Source: JACQAP01 sp035548375 (lineage in GTDB: Bacteria; Pseudomonadota; Gammaproteobacteria; Burkholderiales; JACQAP01). Taken from it: a stretch of DNA of 64,000 bases. The stretch spans positions 1-64,000 of the forward strand of contig DASZTG010000060.1 of NCBI GenBank assembly GCA_035548375.1, written 5' to 3'. The position numbers and the translations under genes were made by a program. Under the pieces are notes generated by a model that ran no database searches, was not told the origin of the DNA, and saw only the letters and a program-made list of their open reading frames with translations. Positions 40,859 to 50,230 of this stretch are shown one piece after another (the stretch's first letter is position 1; every line of letters begins with the position of its first letter).

Positions 40859-41834
40859 TAGGCGCCAGGGAAAACCTTTTCCAGCGTCTGTCCACCAGCC
40901 ACATGGCCGTTGCAATGACGACGGCCACGCCGATCAGCAGCATTGCCTGCCCGGCGGCGGATTGATTCAGGCTTGCCACGGCGGCGATGCCGCACAGGAA
41001 CATCAGGCAATATTCCGACAACATGGTGCGACGATGGCTCCATCCGGAAAGGATCAGGCGCTGATAGTAGTGCTGGCGGTGCGCCTCCCATACGCGCTCG
41101 CCACGCATCATGCGGCGCACGAGCGTCGTAGTCGCGTCCACGATGAAGGGCGCGAACACGACGACCGGAAACCAGAGCGGCCAAAGGCCTTCCCGCCACC
41201 CGGCAATGCCGAGCGTTGCGGTCATGAACCCGAGCGGAATGGAGCCCACGTCGCCCATGAATATTTTCGCCGGCGGGAGATTGAAAACCAGGAAGCCGGC
41301 CGCCGCCGCAGCGACGGACCATGCCACCGATGCGAGTTCCTGGTCGCCTCCGATCCACGCCGCCAGCGCGTAGGCCGAAAAGCCCATCACCGCCATGCCG
41401 CCGGCGAGACCGTCCGAGCCGTCCATGAAATTATAGAGATTCGTCATCCAGCCTATGGCGAGCCAGAGAACGGCAAGCAGGATTGCCGTCGAACTCCCGG
41501 GAGTCAGCCACAGAAATACCGCAGCGGCCACCAGATGCGATGCCAGGCGGACTGGTGCTGGAAGCGCGCGCCGATCATCAGCGTAGGACACTGTCGCCAA
41601 CATTGCCGCGGGTATCATCGTTGCCGGACTGGAATGGAGCCACAAGGCGGCCGCAGCAAGGCCTGCCATGATCGCGATACCGCCGGTGCGTGGCACGGGC
41701 ACCACATGCAAGGAGCGTTCGTTAGGTCTGTCGAGCGGAAGCGATCGGCTTCTGACCAGCACGAACATCACGATCGTTGAAATTGCTCCGGCGACGAATG
41801 GGGCAAAGGTGAATGCGAGAGCGCCGGAATCCAT
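40851..41834 (-). CDS. WbpL/WecA-like polyprenyl-phosphate HexNAc-1-phosphate transferase
   Basis: 327 residues, 10-11 membrane helices. Family motifs: RSLHVVPVPRTGGIAIMAGL (first cytosolic loop), YADDRRALPA (DD motif), NLYNFMDGSDGLAGG, and MGDVGSIPLGF. The loop MRGERVWEAHRQHYYQRLI (HIHH-like) is at the C-terminal side. Starts a lipid-linked glycan by moving a HexNAc-1-P (probably QuiNAc or FucNAc) onto undecaprenyl phosphate. Tight order with WbpM-like gene supports UDP-QuiNAc/FucNAc donor. Confidence 0.92.
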   Translation of the reverse strand: MDSGALAFTFAPFVAGAISTIVMFVLVRSRSLPLDRPNERSLHVVPVPRTGGIAIMAGLAAAALWLHSSPATMIPAAMLATVSYADDRRALPAPVRLASHLVAAAVFLWLTPGSSTAILLAVLWLAIGWMTNLYNFMDGSDGLAGGMAVMGFSAYALAAWIGGDQELASVAWSVAAAAAGFLVFNLPPAKIFMGDVGSIPLGFMTATLGIAGWREGLWPLWFPVVVFAPFIVDATTTLVRRMMRGERVWEAHRQHYYQRLILSGWSHRRTMLSEYCLMFLCGIAAVASLNQSAAGQAMLLIGVAVVIATAMWLVDRRWKRFSLAPNG

Positions 41835-41990
41835 CGCGGCGATTATATAGGACGATATTCTCGTTTGTCCGCGATCTTGCGGCGTTCGCGCGGGATTGTC
41901 TCACCAGGGACTCGATGTCGCGACCGACAAGACGCAAGGAACGCGGCGACGCCGGAACAGCCGTTCTGCGATTCGCCTCACGCCGCTCAG

Positions 41991-44249
41991 TTACCGGGCG
42001 TCTCGATTCGCTTCCTTGATCGGCGCGGCGAATTTTGGCAGTTTCCGCACCAGCATCCCCCAGAGAAAGAAACTCATTATTCCCGGATAAGGTTGTCGCA
42101 GCGCCACCTTCAGATTGTTGTCCACTACCAGTAGAAAAAGCACGATCGCGGCGACCCACTTCCACCCAGGGTCGAGTCTCTCCCTGCCTCGCCACAACAA
42201 CAGCGAGGTGTAGCCCAGCAGCCCGATAATCGGCAAGGCCGAGATCGCACCGAAGTTGTAAATCAAATCCAGGTAGTAGTTGTGGGCGCTGGTTGTGATT
42301 TCGCGCGGAATCGGTTCCGCATGGCCAAAGACGGCGGCCCTGCCGCTTTCCACGATCCCCCGGCCGTACAGCGTCCAGTCGGTGATCCGGTCCCGCACGT
42401 TTTTCGGCACCATCGCCGACTGCACGAGATCATCGTATTTGCCGACATACAGACTCTTGCTCCAGTTGAAATAGATCACGAACGAAAGAACGGTCGCCAT
42501 CGCCAGCACGACGGCCGCCGCCTGGCGCGTCATCTGATACTTCCGCGCCGCAAAAGCCGACACGAACATTGTCAGGCCGCCCATCGCCAGCATCGAATTA
42601 CCCGCGGCGACGTACGCCCCCATCAATGCTCCGAGCACGATGAGCTGCCACTTGCAATGATCCCAGAACCAGATCAACGTCATTGCATAGGCACTCACGA
42701 AAATAAGCGGGACGAACTGAAAATGCTGATAGATGCTGAACGCGTAGAGGTGGTGAGTCAGCAGAATCTTCTGTTGCATCCAGGTCGCAAGCAACTGGAT
42801 CGGGACAACGATGCTCAATACGAGCAGGAATGCCTTCACGATGGTGCTGTCATCGTCGACCATCTGTGCCAGAACAAACCCCGCAGTCGGCAGGATGAAC
42901 TGGATTAGCAGGATGAGCTTCCTGCGGTCCAGCGCAACGTCGAGTGCCGTGACGCTCGAGGAAATGATCATCAGCAACAACATCGCCCCGATCAGCAGCA
43001 TTCCCGTGTAGGCCCTGCGATACGCGCCCAGAACCAGAATGCCGCCATAACAGGCGAGAACGGAAATGGGAATGGGCACCGCCTTCAATTGCCCGCCCGA
43101 ATCGATCATCGGGACGCCGCTATTGCCGTAGATCGACCCCGACAACTGAAAAAAGAGCGGGAACAACAGCGCAATGCCTATGGCCCACGTCGTCGTCCGG
43201 TTTCGATTGACCTTCAATTCACCCCCCCGGTAAAAAACGTACAACAGGCCTGCGTTGGCGAGATAGAGCGCCGCCATGCCGTCCTGGCCCCATTGGAAAT
43301 AGAAATAAGGCACGCAGAAAACGAGCATCAGGTGTGAAATCAGATCCGGACCGAGCGTGTCCTGCGTTCTCATGAGCCGAATGCGCGAGCATTGCGCCAG
43401 TATCATGACGGCGCCGCCGACGATCGAGAGACCGACCGCCCGCCAGTAGAAATGCGGCATCGCCGCGAGTACGCCGCCCACCGCGGCCCAGGCCCACAGA
43501 AGGTAAACGATCGGGCCTTGCAGCTTGTCGCGGCCGACCAGCAGGCTGGGCCCGACGATGTTCGCAAAAAAGGAGCCGACGAAGCTGCCCATGGCAAAGG
43601 CCGAAAAGAGCGCTCCGGCAACCTCCTTTCCGACGATCAGAAGGATCAGCCAGCGAAACGCATACAGGCTCACGCCAATAACCGTCGTCGAGCCAAAATG
43701 CGGAACAAGGCTCGTGAGCCTCTGGATCCGCAGGTGGCTGCGGAGAAAGCCGAGGCTGTAGAACAGCGGCACGACAGCCCACGCGCAGAGGAATCGAAGG
43801 TCGAGCAGGACCAGGACGAACAACAAGACCTGCAGTGCCAGAAAGCAGAATGCCTTGCGCTCCCGTCCGCCGCGCTGCTCGGCATCGGTGAGATCGACTT
43901 CATTGATCCATTCTATGGAGCGGCGCGCAATGACGGACAACGCGATCCAGGGCTCGGCGCCGGCCAGATGAACGCTCAGAAAATAGCAAAACGCCGCCAG
44001 GGGCAGCATCAGCGCGACGCGGGAGAACAGGACGGCCTCGACCGACTCGCTTCCGGAGAGGATGACCGTTCTGGCATTTGCCGAAAGCGCGTAGAACGTC
44101 GCCAACGTGGCGCCTTGCGCGATGCCGATATCCGCCGCAACCACCGTCTTCCCAAGCAGGCCGAAGGCGATCAGCAATCCGGTAATCGAGTATGTGACCG
44201 ACGAATACGCGGCAACATGCGAGGCTCTCACGGAAAAGGCGGATGCCAT
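41991..44249 (-). CDS. Wzx-like flippase fused to a Wzy-like O-antigen polymerase
   Basis: 752 residues, about twice the length of either family, with roughly 24 hydrophobic helices. Residues 1-340 have 12 helices and resemble a polysaccharide flippase (ADIGIAQGATLATFYALSAN, RRSIEWINEVDLTDAEQRGG, AFAMGSFVGSFFANIVG). From about 350 on a second 12-helix block follows, ending in a Wzy/WaaL loop with TTSAHNYYLDLIYNFGAIS (conserved His-Asn) and a preceding RITDWTLYGRGIVESGRAAV. No other flippase gene lies in the window. Function by domain reading: export and polymerisation of lipid-linked repeats. Verified as one uninterrupted frame; the two-domain reading is inference from helix pattern and motifs. 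Confidence 0.72.
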   Translation of the reverse strand: MASAFSVRASHVAAYSSVTYSITGLLIAFGLLGKTVVAADIGIAQGATLATFYALSANARTVILSGSESVEAVLFSRVALMLPLAAFCYFLSVHLAGAEPWIALSVIARRSIEWINEVDLTDAEQRGGRERKAFCFLALQVLLFVLVLLDLRFLCAWAVVPLFYSLGFLRSHLRIQRLTSLVPHFGSTTVIGVSLYAFRWLILLIVGKEVAGALFSAFAMGSFVGSFFANIVGPSLLVGRDKLQGPIVYLLWAWAAVGGVLAAMPHFYWRAVGLSIVGGAVMILAQCSRIRLMRTQDTLGPDLISHLMLVFCVPYFYFQWGQDGMAALYLANAGLLYVFYRGGELKVNRNRTTTWAIGIALLFPLFFQLSGSIYGNSGVPMIDSGGQLKAVPIPISVLACYGGILVLGAYRRAYTGMLLIGAMLLLMIISSSVTALDVALDRRKLILLIQFILPTAGFVLAQMVDDDSTIVKAFLLVLSIVVPIQLLATWMQQKILLTHHLYAFSIYQHFQFVPLIFVSAYAMTLIWFWDHCKWQLIVLGALMGAYVAAGNSMLAMGGLTMFVSAFAARKYQMTRQAAAVVLAMATVLSFVIYFNWSKSLYVGKYDDLVQSAMVPKNVRDRITDWTLYGRGIVESGRAAVFGHAEPIPREITTSAHNYYLDLIYNFGAISALPIIGLLGYTSLLLWRGRERLDPGWKWVAAIVLFLLVVDNNLKVALRQPYPGIMSFFLWGMLVRKLPKFAAPIKEANRDAR

Positions 44250-44454
44250 TCGAGGGCGGCGGCGTTCTCGTCGGTTGATTACCGAGGGCGGAGTTTATAC
44301 TATGCCGATGTCTTGGAGATACCGGAAAATGACAATGTGATGAATGGATTCGACGCGGAATGCCGCAGTTGCCGTTCTGGCGAGTACGATCCGGAGGCGG
44401 GGAGGCCGCACCCACGCAATCGAGGTGCGCACGGCTATGCAATCGCCCGTACGG

Positions 44455-45405
44455 TTACCGAGGATGCGAATGGCGGTACCAGGAGCCGGTGCGTTTCAGC
44501 CCTTCTTGCAGTGATATTCGCGGACGCCAGTCGAGCGCCGTCTTGATCGCCCCGATGTTCACCTGCAAAGAATCCGTCAGGCGGGCGACCTGATCGGCAC
44601 TTCCCGTCGCCGCGGCGATGGCCGCCAGCAGTCCCATGGGAAATGGAATCAACCGGGCCTTCTTCCCGAGTGCCCCGGCAATTTCGCGCACGAGCTGCGG
44701 AGTCGAAACGTCGCAATCGTCGCTGACGAAGAAGACGCGATTGGCGGCGGCAGGATGCGTCAGGCACGCTTCAAGGGCGCTGGCCAGATTGCCGACGTAC
44801 ACGAGGCTGCGCCTATTGTCCATCGAGCGGAAAGGCAGCGGCAGGCCGGCATCGACGATGCGCAGGAGGTTCAGGAAATTCGCTTTCACGCCCTCGCCGT
44901 ACACCAGCGGCGGACGCACGACCACGACTTCCATGCCGGTTTGGGCACCGATGCTCATGATTCTTTTTTCGGCTTCGGCCTTGGATGCGCCGTACGCATC
45001 CCCTGGCATCGGCGGATCGCTCTCGGTGAAGGGGCGACTCGGGCTTCTCTCGCCATTCACCTTCACCGAGCTCAGGAATACGAACCTGCGCACGCCGGAT
45101 CTAGCTGCCTGCCGCGCGAGCTCTTCACTGCCTTCGGCATTGATCCGATGGAACATGCCTTCATCGTCGGCGGATTTGCCCGCCACGTGCACGTGCGCCG
45201 CCAGATGCACTACGGATTCGCATCCCTCGAGCGCCGCTTTCCAATCTGTTTGGGGCCCGATGTCGCCAACCGCGATCGTGGAAAATGGCTGCGCGGGCTG
45301 ATCCTTTCTGCTTGCGCGCCGGACTACGTAGCCCTGCGAATCCAGCAAGTCGCAAAGCGCCCGGCCGACGAAGCCGGAAGCGCCGGTGATCAGGATGCTT
45401 TTCAA
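44455..45405 (-). CDS. WbpV/WbpK-like nucleotide-sugar 4-keto reductase/epimerase (SDR)
   Basis: 316 residues, TTG start at 45405. NAD(P) motif ITGASGFVGRAL, FVFLSSVKVNGERS with the catalytic Ser/Thr region, and YGASKAEAEKRI (YxxxK). C-terminal VRPPLVYGEGVKANFLNLL is typical of the WbpV/WbpK/TuaB-like reductases. It could complete UDP-QuiNAc or UDP-FucNAc from the WbpM-like product. The initiating residue and stereochemistry cannot be read from sequence. Confidence 0.86.
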   Translation of the reverse strand: MKSILITGASGFVGRALCDLLDSQGYVVRRASRKDQPAQPFSTIAVGDIGPQTDWKAALEGCESVVHLAAHVHVAGKSADDEGMFHRINAEGSEELARQAARSGVRRFVFLSSVKVNGERSPSRPFTESDPPMPGDAYGASKAEAEKRIMSIGAQTGMEVVVVRPPLVYGEGVKANFLNLLRIVDAGLPLPFRSMDNRRSLVYVGNLASALEACLTHPAAANRVFFVSDDCDVSTPQLVREIAGALGKKARLIPFPMGLLAAIAAATGSADQVARLTDSLQVNIGAIKTALDWRPRISLQEGLKRTGSWYRHSHPR

Positions 45406-45581
45406 CTCGGGAGCCTCGCATGCCGCGAAGCCGTCGGCCTTCCACGTTTAGACGTCATGCGACGCTTGTGGCAAACTGGTTTGCGCTCGTTGATTGGAGT
45501 GGGGTCGGGTGGTTGCCCCGGCTTCGATCAACATCAATGCGGACTTGCCGATTGCTTTGCAGGACCGCGCAAATTGGCTCG

Positions 45582-46328
45582 ATGCAAACACCTACCTCCT
45601 CCCGGCATTCCCCTCGCATTACAGTGTCCATCGTGAGCCACGGCCATGGCGGACTAGTATCTTTGCTTCTTGCCGACCTTGCAAAGCATTGTGGCGCGGA
45701 TATACGCGTCATCCTGACGCTTAACGTGCCGGAAGCCCTTCCCTTGAACGACGAGCCCTGCCCGTTTCCGATGGATTTCATCCGCAACCGCTCACCCAGG
45801 GGCTTCGGCAGTAATCACAATGCCGCGTTCAGGAACTGCCGGACGCCCTATTTCTGCGTTCTCAATCCGGATATCCAGCTGCGGGAAAATCCTTTTCCTG
45901 CGCTCATCGACGAACTGCATCGCCAGGCGGTGGGCGTGGCGGCGCCGCAGGTAACGGATCCCGCAGGAAACATCGAGGATAGTGCGCGCCGATTTCCCAC
46001 CGCGGGGATCATCATGCGCAAGCTGCTGGGACTTTCGGACAAACAGGATTACGAGGCAACCCGGCATGCTTTCTCTCCCGACTGGATAGCGGGAATGTTC
46101 ATGCTGTTCCGCAGCAACGTCTATTCCGAGGTCGGGGGATTCGATGAGCGATATTTCCTTTACTACGAGGATGTGGACCTTTGTCGCCGCCTGCGAGGGC
46201 GCGGATACGATGTTCGCGTGCTTCCCTCAGTCAGCGTGACGCATGATGCGCGGCGGAGCAGCCATCGAAACCTGCGGCATCTGCGCTGGCATGTCGCCAG
46301 CATGATCAGGTTCCTGGCAAGCGGCTAG
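45582..46328 (+). CDS. GT2 glycosyltransferase (rhamnosyltransferase-like)
   Basis: 248 residues from the ATG at 45582; longer readings upstream are not conserved. GT-A marks: VSIVSHGHGGLVSLLLADL at the start, NHNAAFRNCRTPYFCVLNPD with the DxD-like NPD, and GGFDERYFLYYEDVDLCRRL, the ED-containing acceptor loop of rhamnosyl-type GT2 enzymes. It is the lone plus-strand gene in this stretch and overlaps the next gene tail to tail by 4 nt. Start has a weak ribosome-binding site. Confidence 0.82.
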   Translation: MQTPTSSRHSPRITVSIVSHGHGGLVSLLLADLAKHCGADIRVILTLNVPEALPLNDEPCPFPMDFIRNRSPRGFGSNHNAAFRNCRTPYFCVLNPDIQLRENPFPALIDELHRQAVGVAAPQVTDPAGNIEDSARRFPTAGIIMRKLLGLSDKQDYEATRHAFSPDWIAGMFMLFRSNVYSEVGGFDERYFLYYEDVDLCRRLRGRGYDVRVLPSVSVTHDARRSSHRNLRHLRWHVASMIRFLASG

Positions 46329-47320
46329 CATCGCGGCCATGGCCGCCCGCGCGCGAATGCACGCCAGAGGCGGCCGGTCGATATTTGGCGCAGGCGTTTG
46401 ACCTGCGCCCTCTTTTCCCACGCACGCGCGACTCCCCGCAGGGCATCGAGCTTTGCCCTGGCCGCAACGCGCCCTCGCCCGTGCAACGCAAAATCAAGCA
46501 AAGCCACGACGTTTAGCAGCAAGTGATACGGCAGCAACATCCAGAACAGCGTCGCCGGCATGTTCTTGACGAAGACCCATACGATATTGCGCTGGCCGTG
46601 ATAAATGGAAAAATCGCTGCGCCTTCCGGTCACGGCGGAGCCATGGTGGAGCGCGATCGCCTCCGCCAGATATAGGCATCCGTATCCGGCAAGCTGCAAT
46701 CGGAATCCCAGGTCGACGTCTTCGCCATAGCAAAAAAAGGACTCGTCCATGCCGCCAACCTGCTCCCAGGCGGCACGCGAATACAATGCGGCCGCGGCAC
46801 ATGCCGAAAATATTTCCTCGGATTTCGCATGGCAGACCGAGGCGACGGCACCGTGTCCCCGTCGCCAATAGCGTCCGCTCACGTGATATGCATCCCCCGC
46901 GCCGTCGAGCACGCGCGGGTCCGCGGCATCCAGAGTCCGGCTCGCCAATGAGCCGACGTCGGTACGATGGCGTCCGGCTTCCACCAGCCGGCGCAGCCAA
47001 TCCGGTTCGGGGACGGCATCCGGATTCAGCAGCGCCAGCCAGTGCGAGCCTGGCATTGATTTCACCGCAAGGTTGTTTGCCGCGGCGAATCCGATGTTCG
47101 AGCCGGCATGAAGAACCTCGACTTCCGGAAAGCGCTCGAGCATCAGGGAAATCGAATCGTCGGTGCTGGCGTTGTCGACGACGAGCAGCCTGTAATTCGT
47201 GAAGGTCTGCCGCCTCATCCCTTCGACTGCATCGGACAGAAGGGCGCCAGCGTTGAAATTCACGATGATTACCAGGACTTCGGGCGATCCGTCCGTCGGG
47301 CTACCTGTTGTCGCCGTCAT
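46325..47320 (-). CDS. GT2 glycosyltransferase A
   Basis: 331 residues. VLVIIVNFNAGALLSDAVEG, LLVVDNASTDDSISLML, WLALLNPDAVPEPDWLRRL and the acceptor loop GGMDESFFCYGEDVDLGFRL make the rhamnosyltransferase-type GT2 pattern. The C-terminal region has a hydrophobic pair of helices (TLFWMLLPYHLLLNVVALL), so it is probably membrane-bound. Overlaps the neighbouring GT2 gene's 3' end by 20 nt, and tail to tail with the plus-strand GT2. Confidence 0.88.
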   Translation of the reverse strand: MTATTGSPTDGSPEVLVIIVNFNAGALLSDAVEGMRRQTFTNYRLLVVDNASTDDSISLMLERFPEVEVLHAGSNIGFAAANNLAVKSMPGSHWLALLNPDAVPEPDWLRRLVEAGRHRTDVGSLASRTLDAADPRVLDGAGDAYHVSGRYWRRGHGAVASVCHAKSEEIFSACAAAALYSRAAWEQVGGMDESFFCYGEDVDLGFRLQLAGYGCLYLAEAIALHHGSAVTGRRSDFSIYHGQRNIVWVFVKNMPATLFWMLLPYHLLLNVVALLDFALHGRGRVAARAKLDALRGVARAWEKRAQVKRLRQISTGRLWRAFARGRPWPRC

Positions 47321-48245
47321 GCGATCCCGAGGTTATCTTGATGGGTGACAGCCAGCGGTGGTAGACCCGTCGAACCGCGCCAAGGCCCGTGAAATCGAGC
47401 ACGCGGCGCACGCTGCCGACGAAAATGCGCCTCACGACATAACCCCACATCACGAGCCAGTTGTCCGCTCCGGCAATATGCAATGCCCTTGCCCTCGCCA
47501 CCTCGCGCTGGGAATCGCGCCATCTCCTGTCGCCGATGCCGCCACCTTGCATGTTCGCCAGGCAACGATCCAGGACGACGAACGTCGCGCCTTTGGACTT
47601 GGCACGCAATAGCCATTCGTAATCCATCGCCAACCGGAAGTCGAGGCGAAATAGCCCGAATCTCCGGTAACTATCGCGCCGGACGAACACGGTGGGGTGG
47701 CCGACGGTCATGCCGCGTGCCAGCTTGGCGGGGTTGGAGCCGACCAGGTAAGTACGCCTTCCGCCTTCCCAATACTGCAGGCCGCCGCATGCGATATCGG
47801 CGCCGGTCTCCGTCATTCGCTGCACGATCGCGCTGATCGCACCGGGCTCGTACCAGTCGTCGCTATTGAGCAAGCCGATGATCTCACCGCGAGCCAGCAC
47901 GATCCCCTTGTTGAAGGCGTCGCTGATCCCGGCGTCCGGCTCGCTTATCCAGATGGCCAGCCGGTCTTCACTGCGTCGAACGATCTGCAGGCTCGCATCC
48001 GTAGAACCACCGTCGACGATGAGATATTCGACGCTGGCGAAGTCCTGGGACAGGACGCTTTGCATCGCGCGTTGCAGCGTTACTTCTCCGTTCCGGACTA
48101 TCGTGACGATGCTGACAAGCGGTGTCTCCGGATCTCCTATCCTCGATATGCGCTCGCCTCGATCTGCCAATTGTCTTGCCGTTGCCGAAGCCGAATAGTC
48201 CTCCCACGAAGGGACCACTCCGATCGGCAAGCTGGTGGACGTCAT
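47301..48245 (-). CDS. GT2 glycosyltransferase B
   Basis: 314 residues. LVSIVTIVRNGEVTLQRAMQ, YLIVDGGSTDASLQIVRR, GEIIGLLNSDDWYEPGAIS (DxD as SDD) and GHPTVFVRRDSYRRFGLFR are typical of WcaA-like GT2 enzymes. Overlaps the FkbM methyltransferase by 4 nt (ATGA) and the next GT2 by 20 nt. Function is sugar transfer in repeat-unit assembly; donor unknown. Confidence 0.88.
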   Translation of the reverse strand: MTSTSLPIGVVPSWEDYSASATARQLADRGERISRIGDPETPLVSIVTIVRNGEVTLQRAMQSVLSQDFASVEYLIVDGGSTDASLQIVRRSEDRLAIWISEPDAGISDAFNKGIVLARGEIIGLLNSDDWYEPGAISAIVQRMTETGADIACGGLQYWEGGRRTYLVGSNPAKLARGMTVGHPTVFVRRDSYRRFGLFRLDFRLAMDYEWLLRAKSKGATFVVLDRCLANMQGGGIGDRRWRDSQREVARARALHIAGADNWLVMWGYVVRRIFVGSVRRVLDFTGLGAVRRVYHRWLSPIKITSGSHDGDNR

Positions 48246-48982
48246 TGCACCGTGTCAGGTATTGCGTCCCGACGCACAAAGAATCCGTCCAATTGCAAAG
48301 TCCGGCCAGATCGCTCGTGCACATAGCCCGGGAACACGGCGAACAATTCATAGCCCACATCCTCGAGATTGGAACGCATCTCATCGAACAAGGGTTGGCC
48401 AGCGTAGAGTGGAACCAGCGACAGTTCGGCCTGGATAGCGAGCACGCGGTCGAGGACTGCCCGGGCGCCCGCGAGTACCCGATCTTCGTAGCCCTGCGTG
48501 TCGATCTTCAACAGTACGCGCCGGGCATCCGCGAAGTAGGAGCCCGCAACGGCGTCGAGCCTTCGCATCGGCACATTTTCGCGGGACACAAAGCTGGACC
48601 CGGGTGCCGCCTGCTCGTGCTCGGGAAGCATTTGCAGAATGGAACTGCTCAAGGAATTGCCTGCCACATTGATGACGGCGTCGCCGTCTGCACTGCCGAG
48701 GGCCATCGCCGGCGCAACCTGCCACCCTGCATCGGCCTGCGCGGCTTTTTTCAACCTCGCATGCGCGTCGGAAAGCGGTTCAAAGGAAACAATGCGTCCC
48801 ATGTAGCCGTTGGCGCGAAGCTGCGCTGCATAGTGTCCGCTGTTGGCCCCGACATCGAGGACAAGGTCGATTGCGCAGAACTCGAGCAGGCGATTGAGTT
48901 GAGCGGCCGTAGAAGTGTGGATTGTGCGGCGGTAAATCTCGATTCCCGCCTTTCTAAACAATCGCCTGATTCCGCTTTTCAT
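48242..48982 (-). CDS. FkbM-family SAM methyltransferase
   Basis: 246 residues. FkbM-type SAM pocket LVLDVGANSGHYAAQLRANG with IVSFEPLSDAHARL (acidic residue after beta2), and KIDTQGYEDRVLAGARAVLD. Adds a methyl to a sugar hydroxyl of the glycan repeat or terminus, by context. The start overlaps nothing; the stop overlaps the next GT2 by 4 nt. Confidence 0.9.
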   Translation of the reverse strand: MKSGIRRLFRKAGIEIYRRTIHTSTAAQLNRLLEFCAIDLVLDVGANSGHYAAQLRANGYMGRIVSFEPLSDAHARLKKAAQADAGWQVAPAMALGSADGDAVINVAGNSLSSSILQMLPEHEQAAPGSSFVSRENVPMRRLDAVAGSYFADARRVLLKIDTQGYEDRVLAGARAVLDRVLAIQAELSLVPLYAGQPLFDEMRSNLEDVGYELFAVFPGYVHERSGRTLQLDGFFVRRDAIPDTVQ

Positions 48983-49037
48983 GAAAGCAGCCCATCAACG
49001 AAATTGCGCTTGCCCGGTTCGCGCCACATCGCCCGAT

Positions 49038-50225
49038 TCACTCCCAGCATTTCCGTCGTAAGGCAAATCTTTCGAGATGACGAAGCAATTGTTGCTCCGC
49101 CGCCGCGCGTTGTTGTTCCACTTTTGACAGTTGGAGCACGCCCAACCTTATCAACCTCTCGGAAACGTCGGGTCGAGTGCAGGTTTCCATTGCAGTTGCG
49201 AGATCCTCGGCGTCGTCGGGATCAACACAAATCGCGGCATCCCCGGTTTGATCCCGGAAGTATGACGTATAGATCAATGGTCGTCCCATTGTCCATGCCT
49301 CAAGCGGGGGAAGATTCGTGGGCCCGAAATAAGTTGGCATGACGACGGCGCCGCAGCCAAGATACAACCCGCGCATTTCATCCGCAGGAACGAACCCCAG
49401 GACATGAACTTGGGCCTGCAACGCATTCTTGCGGATTGCCTCCTCGACATGGCGGCGGTTGCCCTTGTCGCCTCCCGCAAACACAACGTGCGGCTTGTTC
49501 CCGCGAAGTCGCAAAATGACCAGCGCCTCGACAATCCGGATGTGATTCTTGTGAGCCCAAAACTGGGCTGGATAGAACAGGTATCCCTCCGGCAGATCGT
49601 ATTTCCGGATCACCTCATCCTTGCCTATCGCAGCTTTCGTGTCGAGGAAAGGTGCAGGCGCGAAGGGCATGGGCAATAGGCGCTCCCGATCTACGCCGTA
49701 TCGGGCGCTGGCGTTATCTGCCAGCGCGGGCGAGTCCGCAATTACAACCAATGCACCCGTCAAGTGAGTGTTGAAGTAGCTCTCCCTTTCCTGGAATTGA
49801 CCGTACTGCCGGACTTCGGGAAATTCCGGCGCGTCGCGATGACACAAATCGAATAGCGTAGTAATGAAATTGAGCGTTTGAAGCGCAAGAGATAATTCGG
49901 ATTGCTTGACGAAATACACCAGATCGCACCCGCCGCGCCGCAATTTTTTTTCAATGGGGGAGAGCAATTTCATTTTTGACTGCAGTCGATTCCACCATGC
50001 ATACAAGCTCAGGTGGGACAGTAGCTTGTCCAAGAAGGATATTGAAACGGCTTGCGTCCGGATTCCCTGATCCCTGAGAAGATCGACGTTCGCTTCGTGC
50101 GTGGCAAACACCTCGAAGTCGAATCGTCCATCGCAGATCCTTCGCATCTGCAAAATGGCGTTCAGCGATTGATTGAATCCGCCCCCAGTCCGGATGTCGT
50201 CTTCCAGGACCGCAATGATCTTCAT
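49038..50225 (-). CDS. GT4 glycosyltransferase (mannosyltransferase-like)
   Basis: 395 residues from the ATG at 50225 (GACGAG upstream). Opening MKIIAVLEDDIRTGGGFNQS, C-terminal domain LPEGYLFYPAQFWAHKNHIR, VFAGGDKGNRRHVEEAI, and the acceptor-side EX7E-like area PTYFGPTNLPPLEAWTMG. This is the GT4 pattern of WbdB-type mannosyltransferases. Follows a methyltransferase gene by 5 nt and is upstream of the FkbM gene. Confidence 0.88.
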   Translation of the reverse strand: MKIIAVLEDDIRTGGGFNQSLNAILQMRRICDGRFDFEVFATHEANVDLLRDQGIRTQAVSISFLDKLLSHLSLYAWWNRLQSKMKLLSPIEKKLRRGGCDLVYFVKQSELSLALQTLNFITTLFDLCHRDAPEFPEVRQYGQFQERESYFNTHLTGALVVIADSPALADNASARYGVDRERLLPMPFAPAPFLDTKAAIGKDEVIRKYDLPEGYLFYPAQFWAHKNHIRIVEALVILRLRGNKPHVVFAGGDKGNRRHVEEAIRKNALQAQVHVLGFVPADEMRGLYLGCGAVVMPTYFGPTNLPPLEAWTMGRPLIYTSYFRDQTGDAAICVDPDDAEDLATAMETCTRPDVSERLIRLGVLQLSKVEQQRAAAEQQLLRHLERFALRRKCWE

Positions 50226-50230
50226 TCTCG

